Counted from the stretch's first letter, positions 16,977-27,238 are shown. The stretch: DNA of 64,000 nt from Brevundimonas lenta (GCF_014196335.1 NZ_JACIDM010000001.1:248001-312000), one strand, 5' to 3'. The notes: generated by a model not told the origin, from the letters alone. Translations and numbers: made by a program.

Positions 16977-17381
16977 TCAGTCCGTCAGACGCGGCTTGCC
17001 GCGGGCGTTCTTGATCGTCGAGCGCTTGGCCTTGCCCTCCAGCCGCCGTTCCTTCGAGGCGCGGGTGGGGCGGGTCGGCACGCGATAGACCGGCTTGATC
17101 GAGGCCTCGTCGACGAGGCCCTGAAGCCGTTCGATCGCGTCGGCGCGGTTGCGCTCCTGGGTGCGGTAGCGGACGGCGGTGATCAGGATCTCGCCGTTCA
17201 GGGTGGCGCGGCTGCCCGCCAGCTTCAGCAGGCGTTCGCGGACGGAGTCCGTCAGCGACGGCGAGTTGGCGGCGTCGAAGCGCAGCTGGACGCTGGTCGA
17301 GACCTTGTTGACGTTCTGGCCGCCCGGGCCGCCGGAGCGGAAGAAGCGGAACTCGAGCTCGTTCTCGGGGATGACGGTCAA
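16977..17381 (-). CDS. arfB: Peptidyl-tRNA hydrolase ArfB (release-factor-like)
   Basis: A 134-residue class I release-factor-like protein that rescues stalled ribosomes. The catalytic loop GGPGGQNVNKVSTSVQLRF carries the universal GGQ. The C-terminus is the basic tail (SKERRLEGKAKRSTIKNARGK) that enters the empty mRNA channel in ArfB/YaeJ. A stop-codon-reading domain is absent, as expected. The start is probably TTG 17381, forming a TTGA overlap with the upstream YaiI-family gene; no ATG fits. Its stop abuts the convergent periplasmic-protein gene. Confidence 0.93.
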   Translation of the reverse strand: MTVIPENELEFRFFRSGGPGGQNVNKVSTSVQLRFDAANSPSLTDSVRERLLKLAGSRATLNGEILITAVRYRTQERNRADAIERLQGLVDEASIKPVYRVPTRPTRASKERRLEGKAKRSTIKNARGKPRLTD

Positions 17382-17842
17382 CGGGCGACCCGTTTCGCCA
17401 GGACGACAGCGCGATCCAGGGCCTGGAGGAAGGCGGAACGGTCCTTCGGACCGAACGGCGGCGGCCCCGAGGTGGCGACGCCCATCGAGCGCAGGTGTTC
17501 GCCGACCATCCGCCCCGCCAGGGCCGAGCCGATGGAGTCCGCCGTAAAGGGCGAGCCGTTCGATTTCAGCGCCTGGGCGCCGGCCTGAAGGCAACGGTCG
17601 GCCAGCGGGATATCCTGGGTGACGACGATGTCGCCCGGCCCGGCCCGCTCGGCGATCCAGTCGTCGGCGATGTCGGGACCGGCGTCGACCACGACCTGTT
17701 CGATCCAGGGGTCGCGGCGCGTGTTGATCCAGCCGTTGGAGACCACGAACACGTGGAGGCCATAGCGTTCGGCCACGCGATAGACCTCGTCCTTCACCGG
17801 GCAGGCGTCGGCGTCGATGAAGATGCGGGGCGAAGCGGTCAT
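17378..17842 (-). CDS. YaiI/YqxD family (UPF0178) protein
   Basis: A 154-residue member of the UPF0178/DUF188 family, with the opening FIDADACPVKDEVYRVAERY, the middle GPGDIVVTQDIPLA and the ending in MGVATSGPPPFGPKDRSAFL. The fold is PIN/NYN-nuclease-like and conserved Asp residues suggest a metal site, but no activity is established. ATG 17842 is clear; the frame continues upstream through an intergenic repeat, which is not coding. It is coupled with arfB by a TTGA overlap. Confidence 0.9.
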   Translation of the reverse strand: MTASPRIFIDADACPVKDEVYRVAERYGLHVFVVSNGWINTRRDPWIEQVVVDAGPDIADDWIAERAGPGDIVVTQDIPLADRCLQAGAQALKSNGSPFTADSIGSALAGRMVGEHLRSMGVATSGPPPFGPKDRSAFLQALDRAVVLAKRVAR

Positions 17843-17856
17843 GGCGACAGCATAGC

Positions 17857-17976
17857 TCTCCCTCCCCGTCCCGGGGAGGGTGGTCGCGAAGCGACCGGGT
17901 GGGGAGGACCGATCTTCAGCCGCCCCCACCCTGTCGTCGCTGCGCTCCGACATCCCTCCCCGAACGGGGAGGGAGA
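17857..17976. repeat. Intergenic palindromic repeat element
   Basis: About 120 bases between two minus-strand genes. CTCCCTCCCCGTCCCGGGGAGGG opens the element, with an inner GGTCGCGAAGCGACC palindrome. CCCCACCC and GTCGTCGCTGCGCTCCGAC follow, and CCCTCCCCGAACGGGGAGGG closes it. Repeats with these ends are common between genes in Caulobacterales and relatives. The long reading frames through it are incidental. It may act as a terminator, or as a scattered repeat of MITE type. Confidence 0.65.
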
Positions 17977-17979
17977 TCA

Positions 17980-19332
17980 TCAGCGCGAGTACGCCGGGGG
18001 CATCGCGCCTTCGCCGCCGTCGCGATAGCGGTCGCGCAGCAGGAACTGGCGGCTGGTGGGAGCCTGTTCCTGACCGCCGATGAAGATGGTCTCGGCGATG
18101 CTGAGCGGCTCCAGCGGGTCGCCGGACCAGACGACGACATCGGCCGCCGCGCCGGCGCGGAGTTCGCCGAACTGGCCGGCCATGCCGAAGATCTTCGCCG
18201 GATTGACCGTGATGGCCTCGATCGCCGCATCGTACGGCAGGCCGTGCGAGACGGCGTTGCCTGCGTTGTAGCGGGTCTCGCGGGCGCGGTGGATCGAGCC
18301 CTCGTTGCCCTTGATCGCGATCAGGACGCCGGCGGCGTCGAGCGCGGCGGCGTTCTGCATCCGCGAGGCGCGGGTTTCCAGGTTGCCGGGCAGGTTCGAG
18401 ATCGGGTTCAGCAGCACCGGCACGCCGGCGGCGGCGATCTGGTCGGCGACCATCCAGCCCTCTTCAGCGCCGTCGAGGATGACCTTCACGCCCTCTTCGC
18501 GAGCGAGGCGCAGCACCTGCTGGATGTCGGCCGCGCGGTGCACGGTGACGATCAGCGGCATCGAGCCGTTGGCGACGGGGATCAGGGCCTCAAGGTCGGC
18601 GCGCGAGAGCGACAGGTCGCGCAGGTCGCCGCGGTCGTAGGCGGCGCGGTTGCGGGCGTAGAGCCGCACCTCGGTCAGGGTTTCCTTGAACTGGGTGAAC
18701 TCGGCCCCGCGGGAGCCGCCCGAGACGCCCGCGCCGGCTTCGCCGAACGGGGCGACCATGGCGACGCGCGGCTTGACGAGGATGTCGTTGCCCGCGGCCA
18801 GGTGAATGATCGCGGCCTGACCCGCGAACAGGCTGGGCGACTGGTAGCCGCCCTCGCCGACACCGGCGAAGTCGCTGTCGTCCTGGTGGTTATGACCGCC
18901 CGACCCGCCCGGATGGCTGGGCACGACGATGGCGCGGGTGATGCCGCCGAGGCGGGCCACCGGCAGGGTGAAGGACCACGGATCGAGGCCGTAGGAGACG
19001 TCGAACGAGGCGCTGATGGAGTTGGCGCCGTTGGACAGGTCGTCCGAACCGTTGACCGACGAGATCTCCGAACCGCCGAGGCCGGAGTCGACCGCCACGA
19101 AGCCCGGGGCGACGACCTTGCCGCGTGCGTCGATGACGCGGGCGCCCGACGGGGCGGCGCCGGTTCCGACCGAGACGACCCGGCCGTTCTGGATCACCAC
19201 CGTGCCGTTCTCGATGACCGAGGTGCCGGTCAGAACGCGGCCGCCGGTGATGGCGGTCAGGTCCTGGGCGAAGGCGGGAGAGGCGAGCGCGGCCAGCGAG
19301 GCGGCGCCGAGGATGAGGTTCCTGAGGCGCAT
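17980..19332 (-). CDS. Exported amidohydrolase-family protein, metal site degenerate
   Basis: A 450-residue amidohydrolase-superfamily protein with a signal peptide (cut near AFA-QD). The early beta-sandwich (TAITGGRVLTGTSVIENGTVVIQNGRV), the GFVAVD entry strand and the late NPAKIFG-AGAAADVVVWSGDPL region are normal. Where catalytic members have HxH after PG-xD, this protein reads GFVAVDSGLGGSEIS, with no histidine pair. It may be inactive or a partner subunit. The start at ATG 19332 forms a TGATG overlap with the preceding intact paralogue. The frame continues upstream to 19791 only as antisense-like low-information sequence. Confidence 0.88.
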   Translation of the reverse strand: MRLRNLILGAASLAALASPAFAQDLTAITGGRVLTGTSVIENGTVVIQNGRVVSVGTGAAPSGARVIDARGKVVAPGFVAVDSGLGGSEISSVNGSDDLSNGANSISASFDVSYGLDPWSFTLPVARLGGITRAIVVPSHPGGSGGHNHQDDSDFAGVGEGGYQSPSLFAGQAAIIHLAAGNDILVKPRVAMVAPFGEAGAGVSGGSRGAEFTQFKETLTEVRLYARNRAAYDRGDLRDLSLSRADLEALIPVANGSMPLIVTVHRAADIQQVLRLAREEGVKVILDGAEEGWMVADQIAAAGVPVLLNPISNLPGNLETRASRMQNAAALDAAGVLIAIKGNEGSIHRARETRYNAGNAVSHGLPYDAAIEAITVNPAKIFGMAGQFGELRAGAAADVVVWSGDPLEPLSIAETIFIGGQEQAPTSRQFLLRDRYRDGGEGAMPPAYSR

Positions 19333-20810
19333 CAGCGGGCTCCCTGCGGGACGTTGGCGGCGGAGGCGCCGAAGCCGGGCTGGCCCAGCTCGAAATCGGA
19401 CACCGGCTGGTAGGCCGGGTTCGTACGGTCGAAGGCGAGGCCGCCGTCGATGAAGACCTGGTCGGCGCGGGCGTAGACCGAGAGCGGATTGGCGCTCCAG
19501 ATCACCACGTCGGCGCGCTTGCCGGCCTCGAGCGAGCCGGTCTGGTCGGCGATGCCGAGCGACCGGGCCGGGTTCAGCGTGATCCAGCTGATCGCCCGCT
19601 CCTCGGGGATGTTCATGCCGATACGGCGACCGGCGGCGACGGCCGCGGCGGTTTCCTGGTTGAGGCGCTGGGTCAGTTCGGCGTCGTCGGAGTGGATGAC
19701 GGCGCAGCTGTTGGCCTGGGCGTCCACGAGGGCGGCGTTGGCCTCGACCGCGTCGAGGGCCTCCATCTTGAAGCCCCACCAGCCGGTCCACATGTCGGCG
19801 CAGATGCCTTCGCGAGCCAGCAGCGGCGCGATCTTGTAGGCCTCGATGGCGTGGTGGAAGGCGGTGACCTTGTAGCCGAACTCCTTCGACAGATCGATCA
19901 TCATGGCCATCTCGTCGGCCCGGTAGCAGTGGTTCTGCACCAGGACCGTGCCGTCCAGGACGCCGGCCAGGGTTTCGAGCTGGAGGTTGCGGGTCGGGGG
20001 CGAACCCTCGCCGTCCTCACGCCATTTGTCCCATTTGGCCTTGTACTCACGGGCCGCAATGAAGGCGGCGCGGTAGCCGGCCATATTGCCCATGCCGGTG
20101 GCCGGGCTCTGGTTGCGGCCGCCGTAGACGCGCGACGGGTTCTCCCCGCAGGCCATCTTCAGGCCGTAGGGCGCGCCCGGCATCTTCATGCCCTGCATGG
20201 TGACCGATGGCACGTTGCGGACGGTGACGCCGCGGCCGCCGAACAGGTTGGCCGAGCCGGGGAGGATCTGCAGGGTGGTGACGCCGCCGGCGCGGGCGGT
20301 GTTGAAGCCCGGATCCTGGGGCCACAGCGAATGCTCGGCCCAGACCTGGGCGGTGTTCGGGCTGGTGGCCTCGTTGCCGTCGCTCATGCCGCTGACGCCC
20401 GGCGAGGGATAGACGCCGAGGTGCGAGTGGACGTCGATGATGCCCGGGGTGACGAAGCGGCCGCGAGCGTCGACGACCTGGTGGCCCGACGGGACGGGGG
20501 TCGAGGCGTCGCCGATGGCGGCGATGCGGCCGTCGGTGACGATGACCACGCCGTTCTCGATCTTGCGCCCGGCGCCGTCGAAGACCGTGCCGCCGACGAT
20601 GGCCATGTTCTGTCGCGGCAGGCCGCGATAGGTCGAGGGGAAGGGATCCGGATTGGCCGCATAGTCGAGGCCGGCCGCCAGCGGCTCACGGGCTTCCGCG
20701 TTCGACGATCCGTCGGCGGCGGGCGTGTCGGTCCCGGTCGTGGCGCAGGCCCCGAGGGCCAGCACGGCGAGAACGGCGAGGCTTGGGCCCCGCAGGCGGC
20801 GAAGTCTCAT
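19332..20810 (-). CDS. Lipoprotein amidohydrolase (imidazolonepropionase-like)
   Basis: A 492-residue amidohydrolase with a lipoprotein signal (LAVLALGAC). The metal-binding entry DVHSHLG is intact, and later NHCYRADE, TAFHHAIEAYK and an Asp in HSDDAEL provide the other expected ligands. The C-terminal NPARSLG-EAGKRADVVIWSANPL closes the beta-sandwich. It probably hydrolyses a cyclic amide or peptide-like substrate in the periplasm; the substrate cannot be assigned. It is the upstream member of a coupled pair with the degenerate paralogue. Confidence 0.92.
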   Translation of the reverse strand: MRLRRLRGPSLAVLAVLALGACATTGTDTPAADGSSNAEAREPLAAGLDYAANPDPFPSTYRGLPRQNMAIVGGTVFDGAGRKIENGVVIVTDGRIAAIGDASTPVPSGHQVVDARGRFVTPGIIDVHSHLGVYPSPGVSGMSDGNEATSPNTAQVWAEHSLWPQDPGFNTARAGGVTTLQILPGSANLFGGRGVTVRNVPSVTMQGMKMPGAPYGLKMACGENPSRVYGGRNQSPATGMGNMAGYRAAFIAAREYKAKWDKWREDGEGSPPTRNLQLETLAGVLDGTVLVQNHCYRADEMAMMIDLSKEFGYKVTAFHHAIEAYKIAPLLAREGICADMWTGWWGFKMEALDAVEANAALVDAQANSCAVIHSDDAELTQRLNQETAAAVAAGRRIGMNIPEERAISWITLNPARSLGIADQTGSLEAGKRADVVIWSANPLSVYARADQVFIDGGLAFDRTNPAYQPVSDFELGQPGFGASAANVPQGAR

Positions 20811-20894
20811 TCGGAAGCTCCCCTGATGCGCCGTCGGCGCAAAGTCGGGGCGGATTACAAGGGCCTCGGCGTCATCCGGACAAGGCCGGAAACA

Positions 20895-21173
20895 TTACAA
20901 GTCCGTAAGGCGGGATCTCGCGTCGTCGTCAGACAATCCGGCGACGGCGATCAGCTTGGTGCGGGACTGACCGCCGCGCTCCAGCGACACCGCCGATTTC
21001 GGCACGCCGAGGACCTTCGCCAGCAGTTTGAGCAGGGCGGCGTTGGCCTCGCCCTCCACCGGCCGGGCCCGCACGCGGACCTTGAGAACGGGACGGCCCT
21101 CAGCGTCCACGTCCCAGCCGTCGATGCGGTCGGCGGATGCGCCGGAGGTCAGGCGGACGGGGAGATGGGCCAT
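20895..21173 (-). CDS. DUF167 / YggU family protein
   Basis: A 92-residue protein of the UPF0235 (DUF167) family. The core is VLKVRVRARPVEGEANAALL followed by KLLAKVLGVPKSAVSLERGGQSRTKLIAVAGL, all characteristic. The function is unknown in the family. Its start lies within the last 25 bases of the SMI1/KNR4-like gene, so translation is probably coupled. Confidence 0.9.
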   Translation of the reverse strand: MAHLPVRLTSGASADRIDGWDVDAEGRPVLKVRVRARPVEGEANAALLKLLAKVLGVPKSAVSLERGGQSRTKLIAVAGLSDDDARSRLTDL

Positions 21174-21703
21174 AGTGGTGGAAGATTGTTACGTCGGACG
21201 AGTTCGGACCAGAAGTCGATCTCCCGGAACGTTTCCGGCCACGGCTGGCACTCCGACCCGTTCTCTTCCCGGTCGATGTAGTCGCCAAGATCCGCGCCGT
21301 AGTGGATCACGTCGGATTGGTAGACCGAAAAGACGGGGTTTCCAGCGTCGCAGGGTGTCGCTGGCAGGTACCGGTGGCTGAAGATCGGAATTAGCCGCGG
21401 TGCGCGGCTGAGGACGTCTCTCAGAATTTCTGCGCGTTCCTCCGCCCTGTCAGGCCGATCGCCCCACTCGGTCCACCACAGTCCGCTGTCCTCGACATCA
21501 AAGAGCAGACCCTCATAAGGCCAGGCCAGTAGAGGCCGCACCACCCCCTCGTCGTTCCAATCCGGCCCGCCGACGGGACGTCGATCGCGGAGAAGTTCGA
21601 TGAGATCGGGAGGGAAAGTCAGGCGGAACCGCTCCTGCGCTCTTTCGAGCTCAACGGCGGAATAGCCATGGGTCCAGGTCAGCGGGGTCATCGGACCGAA
21701 CAT
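21149..21703 (-). CDS. SMI1/KNR4-like protein
   Basis: A 184-residue soluble protein. YSAVELERAQERFRLTFPPDLIELL at the start and the ending (RLIPIFSHRYLPATP, NPVFSVYQSDVIHYGADLGDYIDREE) match the SUKH/SMI1-KNR4 group. Many members are immunity proteins against contact-dependent or nuclease toxins, but others are housekeeping orphans. No toxin gene is adjacent. The start could be the first ATG or the one four codons later. It overlaps the DUF167 gene. Confidence 0.78.
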   Translation of the reverse strand: MFGPMTPLTWTHGYSAVELERAQERFRLTFPPDLIELLRDRRPVGGPDWNDEGVVRPLLAWPYEGLLFDVEDSGLWWTEWGDRPDRAEERAEILRDVLSRAPRLIPIFSHRYLPATPCDAGNPVFSVYQSDVIHYGADLGDYIDREENGSECQPWPETFREIDFWSELVRRNNLPPLWPISPSA

Positions 21704-21730
21704 AATCCCGCACAGCCAAGCTCGCCCACG

Positions 21731-21765
21731 AAAAAGGGCGCGGCCCCCTGCGGCGCCGCGCCCTT
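21731..21765 (-). terminator. Intrinsic terminator after etfA
   Basis: AAGGGCGCGGC (21734-21744) pairs perfectly with GCCGCGCCCTT (21755-21765). Read on the minus strand, the stem is followed by a run of five T (AAAAA at 21731-21735 on plus). It lies about 20 bases beyond the etfA stop. Confidence 0.85.
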
Positions 21766-21786
21766 CTCAATCCGTTCAGGCGGGTG

Positions 21787-22716
21787 TTAGCCCAGCGCCT
21801 TCATCAGCTCCGGCACGGCGGTCTTGTAGTCGGCGACCCAGCCGTAGTCGGCGACCTGGAAGATCGGGGCGTCGGCGTCCTTGTTGATCGCGACGATGAC
21901 CTTGGAGTCCTTCATGCCGGCGAGGTGCTGGATGGCGCCCGAGATGCCGATGGCGATGTAAAGCGCCGGGGCGACGACCTTGCCGGTCTGGCCGACCTGA
22001 TAGTCGTTGGGGGCGTAGCCCGCGTCGACCGCCGCGCGCGAGGCGCCGACGGCGGCGCCCAGCTTGTCAGCCAGCGGGTCCATGACGGCGTGGAACTCTT
22101 CGGCCGAACCCAGGGCGCGACCGCCCGAGACGATGATCTTCGCGGCGCCCAGTTCGGGGCGGTCCGACTTGACCATTTCCTCGCTGACGAACGAGACCTT
22201 GCCCGCGTCGGCGCCGGCGACGGTTTCGACCGGGGCGGAGCCGCCTTCAGCCGCGGCCGCGAAGGCGGTCGGGCGGACGGTGATGACCTTCTTCGCGTCG
22301 GAGGACTGGACGGTCTCCAGCGCGTTGCCGGCGTAGATCGGGCGCACGAAGGTGTCGGTGGAGACGACCTCGACGATGTCCGAGATCGGGGCGACGTCCA
22401 GCTTGGCGGCCAGGCGCGGGGCGAAATTCTTGCCGTCGGTGTTGGCCGGGGTCAGGACGGCGTCGTAGCCGGCGGCCAGCGGCAGGACGGTGGCCTCGAC
22501 GGCCTCGGCCAGCATCTTGCCCAGGCCGGCGCTCTCGGCCAGCAGAACCTTGCGGACGCCGGTGATCTTCGCGGCGGCGTCGGCGACGGCCTTGGCGTTC
22601 TGGCCCAGGACCAGCACGTCGACGTCGCCCGAAATCGCGAGGGCGGCGGTGACGGTCTTGTTCGTCGTGTCGCGAACGTGGGCGCCGTCGTGGTCGGCGA
22701 TGACGAGAACGGCCAT
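21787..22716 (-). CDS. etfA: Electron transfer flavoprotein subunit alpha
   Basis: A 309-residue ETF alpha subunit, which holds FAD and passes electrons from acyl-CoA and other dehydrogenases to ETF-ubiquinone oxidoreductase. The C-terminal FAD domain is diagnostic: [17 protein letters not shown], then [40 protein letters not shown] and [10 protein letters not shown]. It begins in the stop of etfB (TAATG), so the two subunits are made in balance. An intrinsic terminator follows. Confidence 0.98.
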   Translation of the reverse strand: MAVLVIADHDGAHVRDTTNKTVTAALAISGDVDVLVLGQNAKAVADAAAKITGVRKVLLAESAGLGKMLAEAVEATVLPLAAGYDAVLTPANTDGKNFAPRLAAKLDVAPISDIVEVVSTDTFVRPIYAGNALETVQSSDAKKVITVRPTAFAAAAEGGSAPVETVAGADAGKVSFVSEEMVKSDRPELGAAKIIVSGGRALGSAEEFHAVMDPLADKLGAAVGASRAAVDAGYAPNDYQVGQTGKVVAPALYIAIGISGAIQHLAGMKDSKVIVAINKDADAPIFQVADYGWVADYKTAVPELMKALG

Positions 22717-23480
22717 TACAGGACCCCCGCGGACTTGAGCTTGGAAACCAGTTCGGCGGCGTCAGCCACCTTCACGCCGGCCGAGCGCTTCGGCGGCTCG
22801 GCGACCTTGAGGACCTTGAGGCGCGCAGCCGTGTCGACGCCGTAGTCGGCGACCGGCTTGACGGCGATCTCCTTCTTCTTGGCCTTCATGATGTTGGGCA
22901 GGGAGGCGTAGCGCGGGGTGTTGAGGCGCAGATCGACCGAGACCACCGCCGGGAGGCTGGCGGAGACGGTCTGGAGGCCGCCGTCGACTTCGCGGGTCAC
23001 GACAGCCTTGCCGCCCTCGATCACCAGCTTGCCGGCGAAGGTGGCCTGCGGCCAGTCGAGCAGGGCGGCCAGCATCTGGCCGACGGCGTTGTTGTCGCCG
23101 TCGATCGACTGCTTGCCGAGCAGGACCAGGTCCGGCTTCTCCTCGTCGACCACAGCCTTGAGCAGCTTGGCGATCGCCAGCGGCTCAAGGTCGGCGTCGG
23201 ACTGGATCAGCAGGCCGCGGTCGGCGCCCATGGCGAGGGCGGTGCGGATGGTCTCCTGCGCCTGGGTGACGCCGATGGAGACGACCACGATCTCGTCGGC
23301 GGTGCCGGCGGCGTGGTGTTCCTTGCCTTCCTTCATGCGCACAGCCTCTTCGACGGCGATTTCGTCGAACGGATTCATGCTCATTTTGACGTTGGCGAGA
23401 TCGACGCCGGTCTGGTCCGCCTTGACGCGGGCCTTGACGTTGGAGTCGATCACCCGTTTGACGGGGACGAGAACCTTCAT
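22716..23480 (-). CDS. etfB: Electron transfer flavoprotein subunit beta
   Basis: A 254-residue ETF beta subunit, partner of EtfA and binder of AMP. The opening [16 protein letters not shown] is typical, and the family signature is visible as [22 protein letters not shown], with AKKKEI near the end. ATG 23480 is chosen; the longer frame to 23546 adds no conserved sequence. An 8/9 match to a DnaA box (CTATCCACA, 23485-23493) lies just upstream, which may be chance. Confidence 0.98.
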   Translation of the reverse strand: MKVLVPVKRVIDSNVKARVKADQTGVDLANVKMSMNPFDEIAVEEAVRMKEGKEHHAAGTADEIVVVSIGVTQAQETIRTALAMGADRGLLIQSDADLEPLAIAKLLKAVVDEEKPDLVLLGKQSIDGDNNAVGQMLAALLDWPQATFAGKLVIEGGKAVVTREVDGGLQTVSASLPAVVSVDLRLNTPRYASLPNIMKAKKKEIAVKPVADYGVDTAARLKVLKVAEPPKRSAGVKVADAAELVSKLKSAGVL

Positions 23481-23587
23481 TGCGCTATCCACAAAGTCGC
23501 CGGAATGTTGGGTCAGGCAATAGGTACCCCTTGCCCGACCTGTCAACGTAACGTGGCGTCAACGCGCCAGAACCCCGGAACGCCCCA

Positions 23588-23929
23588 ATGCACCGTCTCC
23601 TGACCATGAAGCGGCTCAGCGTCCTGTTCCTGTGCACATTCGCCGTGCTGGTCGGTGCTACCTTCGCCTGGCAGGCGCTGGTCAAGGCGCCTGGCGAGCG
23701 TTGCGAGGCGGCGGGCATGTGGTGGGACTCGCAGAGCCGTCAGTGCGCCAAGCCGATCTCGATCGCCGAAATCACCGGGCGGCCGAACGGCCAGACCCGC
23801 GCCGAGGCCTCGGACGCCAAGAACCGCGAACTGATCGCCATCGAGGACGTGCTGGAGGCCCGCCAGAAGGCCCGCGACGTCGAGACCGAACGCCAGCGCG
23901 CCGCCCTGGCCGCCGAGCGCGGCCGCTAG
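23588..23929 (+). CDS. Small single-pass membrane protein, unknown
   Basis: A 113-residue protein with one N-terminal hydrophobic helix (LSVLFLCTFAVLVGATFAW), then a short domain with a Cys pair (GERCEAAGMWWDSQSRQCAK) that could form a periplasmic disulphide, and a charged helical C-terminus (IEDVLEARQKARDVETERQ) with coiled-coil character. Either ATG 23588 or ATG 23606 could start it. I do not recognise the family. It is divergent from etfB. Confidence 0.65.
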   Translation: MHRLLTMKRLSVLFLCTFAVLVGATFAWQALVKAPGERCEAAGMWWDSQSRQCAKPISIAEITGRPNGQTRAEASDAKNRELIAIEDVLEARQKARDVETERQRAALAAERGR

Positions 23930-24064
23930 AGTCCGGAGTCCGGTCTCAAAAATTGCGGACTTTCCGGACATAACGGACTCAATCCTTGCCGCGCGGTCGC
24001 GCCGGGGAGGATCGCAGTATGGACGACGGCTACGTCGAAATCGGTCGCAGGCCTGTCTACGCCA

Positions 24065-24637
24065 CTAGCGCGTGGCGCCCGGCTTCCACTTGATGTCGCC
24101 GGCGCCGTTGGCGTTGGCGCGGCGGGCGGCGACGAACAGATGATCCGACAGGCGGTTCAGATAGCGGACGGCCGCCGGGGTGACGGCCTCGCCGCTCTCG
24201 ACCAGCCGTACGGCCTCGCGCTCGGCCCGCCGCGCCACGGTGCGGGCCAGATGCAGATGCGCTGAAAGCGGCGCGCCGCCCGGCAGGATGAAGCTGTCGA
24301 GCGCCTTGAGGCTCTCGTTCATCCAGTCGATCTCCTGCTCCAGCCGCTCGACCTGGCTGTCGACGATGCGCAGGGCCTCCCATTTCGGGGCCGGCTCCAG
24401 CGGCGTGGCGAGGTCGGCGCCGAGATCGAACAGTTCGTTCTGGATGCGGCCCAGCATGGCGTCGATGCGGTCGTTCTGGCCGGAGTGCAGCCGGGCCACG
24501 CCGATGACGGCGTTCAGCTCGTCGACCGCCCCATAGGCCTCGACCCGCAGGTCGCTTTTGGACACCGTGGCGCCCGACGCCAAACGCGTCTGCCCGCCGT
24601 CGCCGGTCTTCGTATAGATGCGGTTGAGCACGACCAT
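24065..24637 (-). CDS. cobO: Cob(I)alamin adenosyltransferase, PduO type
   Basis: A 190-residue adenosyltransferase that transfers adenosyl from ATP to cob(I)alamin. PduO-type motifs are TKTGDGGQTRLASG (ATP-binding N-terminus), VDELNAVIGVAR and the C-terminal VRYLNRLSDHLFVAARRAN. This type differs from CobA-type enzymes, which have a P-loop. The HIG1-like small membrane protein gene lies 5 bases upstream on the same strand. Confidence 0.93.
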   Translation of the reverse strand: MVVLNRIYTKTGDGGQTRLASGATVSKSDLRVEAYGAVDELNAVIGVARLHSGQNDRIDAMLGRIQNELFDLGADLATPLEPAPKWEALRIVDSQVERLEQEIDWMNESLKALDSFILPGGAPLSAHLHLARTVARRAEREAVRLVESGEAVTPAAVRYLNRLSDHLFVAARRANANGAGDIKWKPGATR

Positions 24638-24641
24638 CGGG

Positions 24642-24845
24642 TCAGGCCCCGTGCGTGGACTTCCACCACATGCCTGCGACCAGCAACACCACGGCGACCG
24701 CCTGCAGCAGCACGCGGAGGCGCATCAGCTTGTTGGAGCGCGAGCGCGCTTCCGGCCCGTCCTGGTAGAGCGCGCGCAGGCCGAAGCCGAGCGTGACGGC
24801 GACGGCGAGGATCGCCGCAAGGATCAGAATGTCGAAAATACCCAT
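24642..24845 (-). CDS. HIG1-domain-like twin-helix membrane protein
   Basis: A 67-residue protein with two transmembrane helices (about 5-24 and 44-62) joined by a charged loop containing SRSNKLMRLRVLLQA, which is the HIG1-type signature. Family members associate with respiratory complexes in mitochondria and some alphaproteobacteria. The arrangement beside a cobalamin adenosyltransferase gene recurs in this class, but the reason is unknown. Confidence 0.8.
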   Translation of the reverse strand: MGIFDILILAAILAVAVTLGFGLRALYQDGPEARSRSNKLMRLRVLLQAVAVVLLVAGMWWKSTHGA

Positions 24846-24988
24846 GCCGTGGTTCTAGGCCCGCCCACGGCGACGCGCCAGCCTCAGTGCAAACCCTGAG
24901 AACGCATCGCACACGGCGGTTCACACGTTCTTGAAGGGTCGCAGGAGCCCGATCGATCCTCGCCCGGGCGGTGACGGGAGGATTGGGC

Positions 24989-25804
24989 GTGACACGTTGG
25001 GTTTACATTTTGCAGGAAACCGCGGGGCTGCAGACGTCCCTGGCGGACAACCGCAGACGGCTGGCCGAACTGGTCGGGACCTCTAACATCGTCGGCGAGC
25101 GGCAGGTCGACAACGCCTACCATTTCGCGCTGAACGACGACGGCATCAATCGCTTCCGCAGCGGTCCGGCCACGACCCAGGGCTGGGTCGAGCATGACCG
25201 CGCCGATCCATGGGCGTCGACCGCGGCGCCGGCCGCCGCGGGGGGCATGCGCAAATGGCTGCCATGGCTGTTGCTGCTGGCCGCGCTTCTGCTGGCGCTG
25301 TTGCTGTTCAAGACCTGCAACAAGCCTGCGGTCGTGGTTCCTCCGGCGGCCGACGCCATCGAGGTTCCGAAGATCGAAACGCCTGCCCTGCCGAAGATCG
25401 AGGTTCCGACCGCCGCCAGCACCGGACTGGTCGGCTATCTCAACAGCAATGAGCCGACCCCGCGCCGGTTCATCTTCGACAATCTGAACTACGAAACCGA
25501 TTCCGCCCGGCTGGCGGCTGACGCCCGTGATGTCGTCGGGGCCATCGTGGTGGTCCTGAAGGAGCATCCGAACGCGCGCGTCGGGGTCGTCGGCTACACC
25601 GACTCCGAAGGCGACGACGCCGCCAATCTCCAGCTGTCGCAGGATCGGGCCCGGTCCGTGTCTGCGGCCATGCAGGAGCAAGGCATCGCCGCCTCGCGGA
25701 TCGACGCGAGCGGCGCCGGCGAAACCAATCCGATCGCCTCGAACGATACGGAGGAAGGTCGGGCGCAGAACCGGCGCACCGAACTGGTGGTCCTCGCCAA
25801 ATAG
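24989..25804 (+). CDS. OmpA-family membrane protein
   Basis: A 271-residue protein. An N-terminal cytoplasmic-looking region of about 85 residues is followed by one membrane helix (KWLPWLLLLAALLLALLLF), a Pro-rich linker and a C-terminal OmpA/MotB peptidoglycan-binding domain (YETDSARL, VGVVGYTDSEGDDAANLQLSQDRARSV, GAGETNPIASNDTEEGRAQNRRTEL). It therefore anchors in the inner membrane and reaches the cell wall, like MotB-type rather than outer-membrane OmpA proteins. GTG 24989 is preferred because GGGAGG lies 7 bases upstream; GTG 24971 is an alternative. Confidence 0.88.
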   Translation: MTRWVYILQETAGLQTSLADNRRRLAELVGTSNIVGERQVDNAYHFALNDDGINRFRSGPATTQGWVEHDRADPWASTAAPAAAGGMRKWLPWLLLLAALLLALLLFKTCNKPAVVVPPAADAIEVPKIETPALPKIEVPTAASTGLVGYLNSNEPTPRRFIFDNLNYETDSARLAADARDVVGAIVVVLKEHPNARVGVVGYTDSEGDDAANLQLSQDRARSVSAAMQEQGIAASRIDASGAGETNPIASNDTEEGRAQNRRTELVVLAK

Positions 25805-25811
25805 GCGGACG

Positions 25812-25845
25812 TCCGGGCGGCGGCGACGCCGCCCGGATCCGTTTT
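25812..25845 (+). terminator. Terminator after the OmpA-like gene
   Basis: TCCGGGCGGC and GCCGCCCGGA form a 10-base stem around GGCGAC, followed by GTTTTC on the plus strand. It separates the OmpA-like gene from the convergent ahcY. Confidence 0.7.
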
Positions 25846-25846
25846 C

Positions 25847-27238
<1,392 letters not shown>

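Noticed and set aside
19333..19791. N-terminal extension of the degenerate amidohydrolase to 603 residues
   Set aside because: The extension lies inside the upstream amidohydrolase gene in another frame, is Arg/Pro-rich, and the real protein begins with a signal peptide at 19332.
24846..24988. Cobalamin riboswitch near the adenosyltransferase operon
   Set aside because: No B12-box or matching fold is visible in the short gap.
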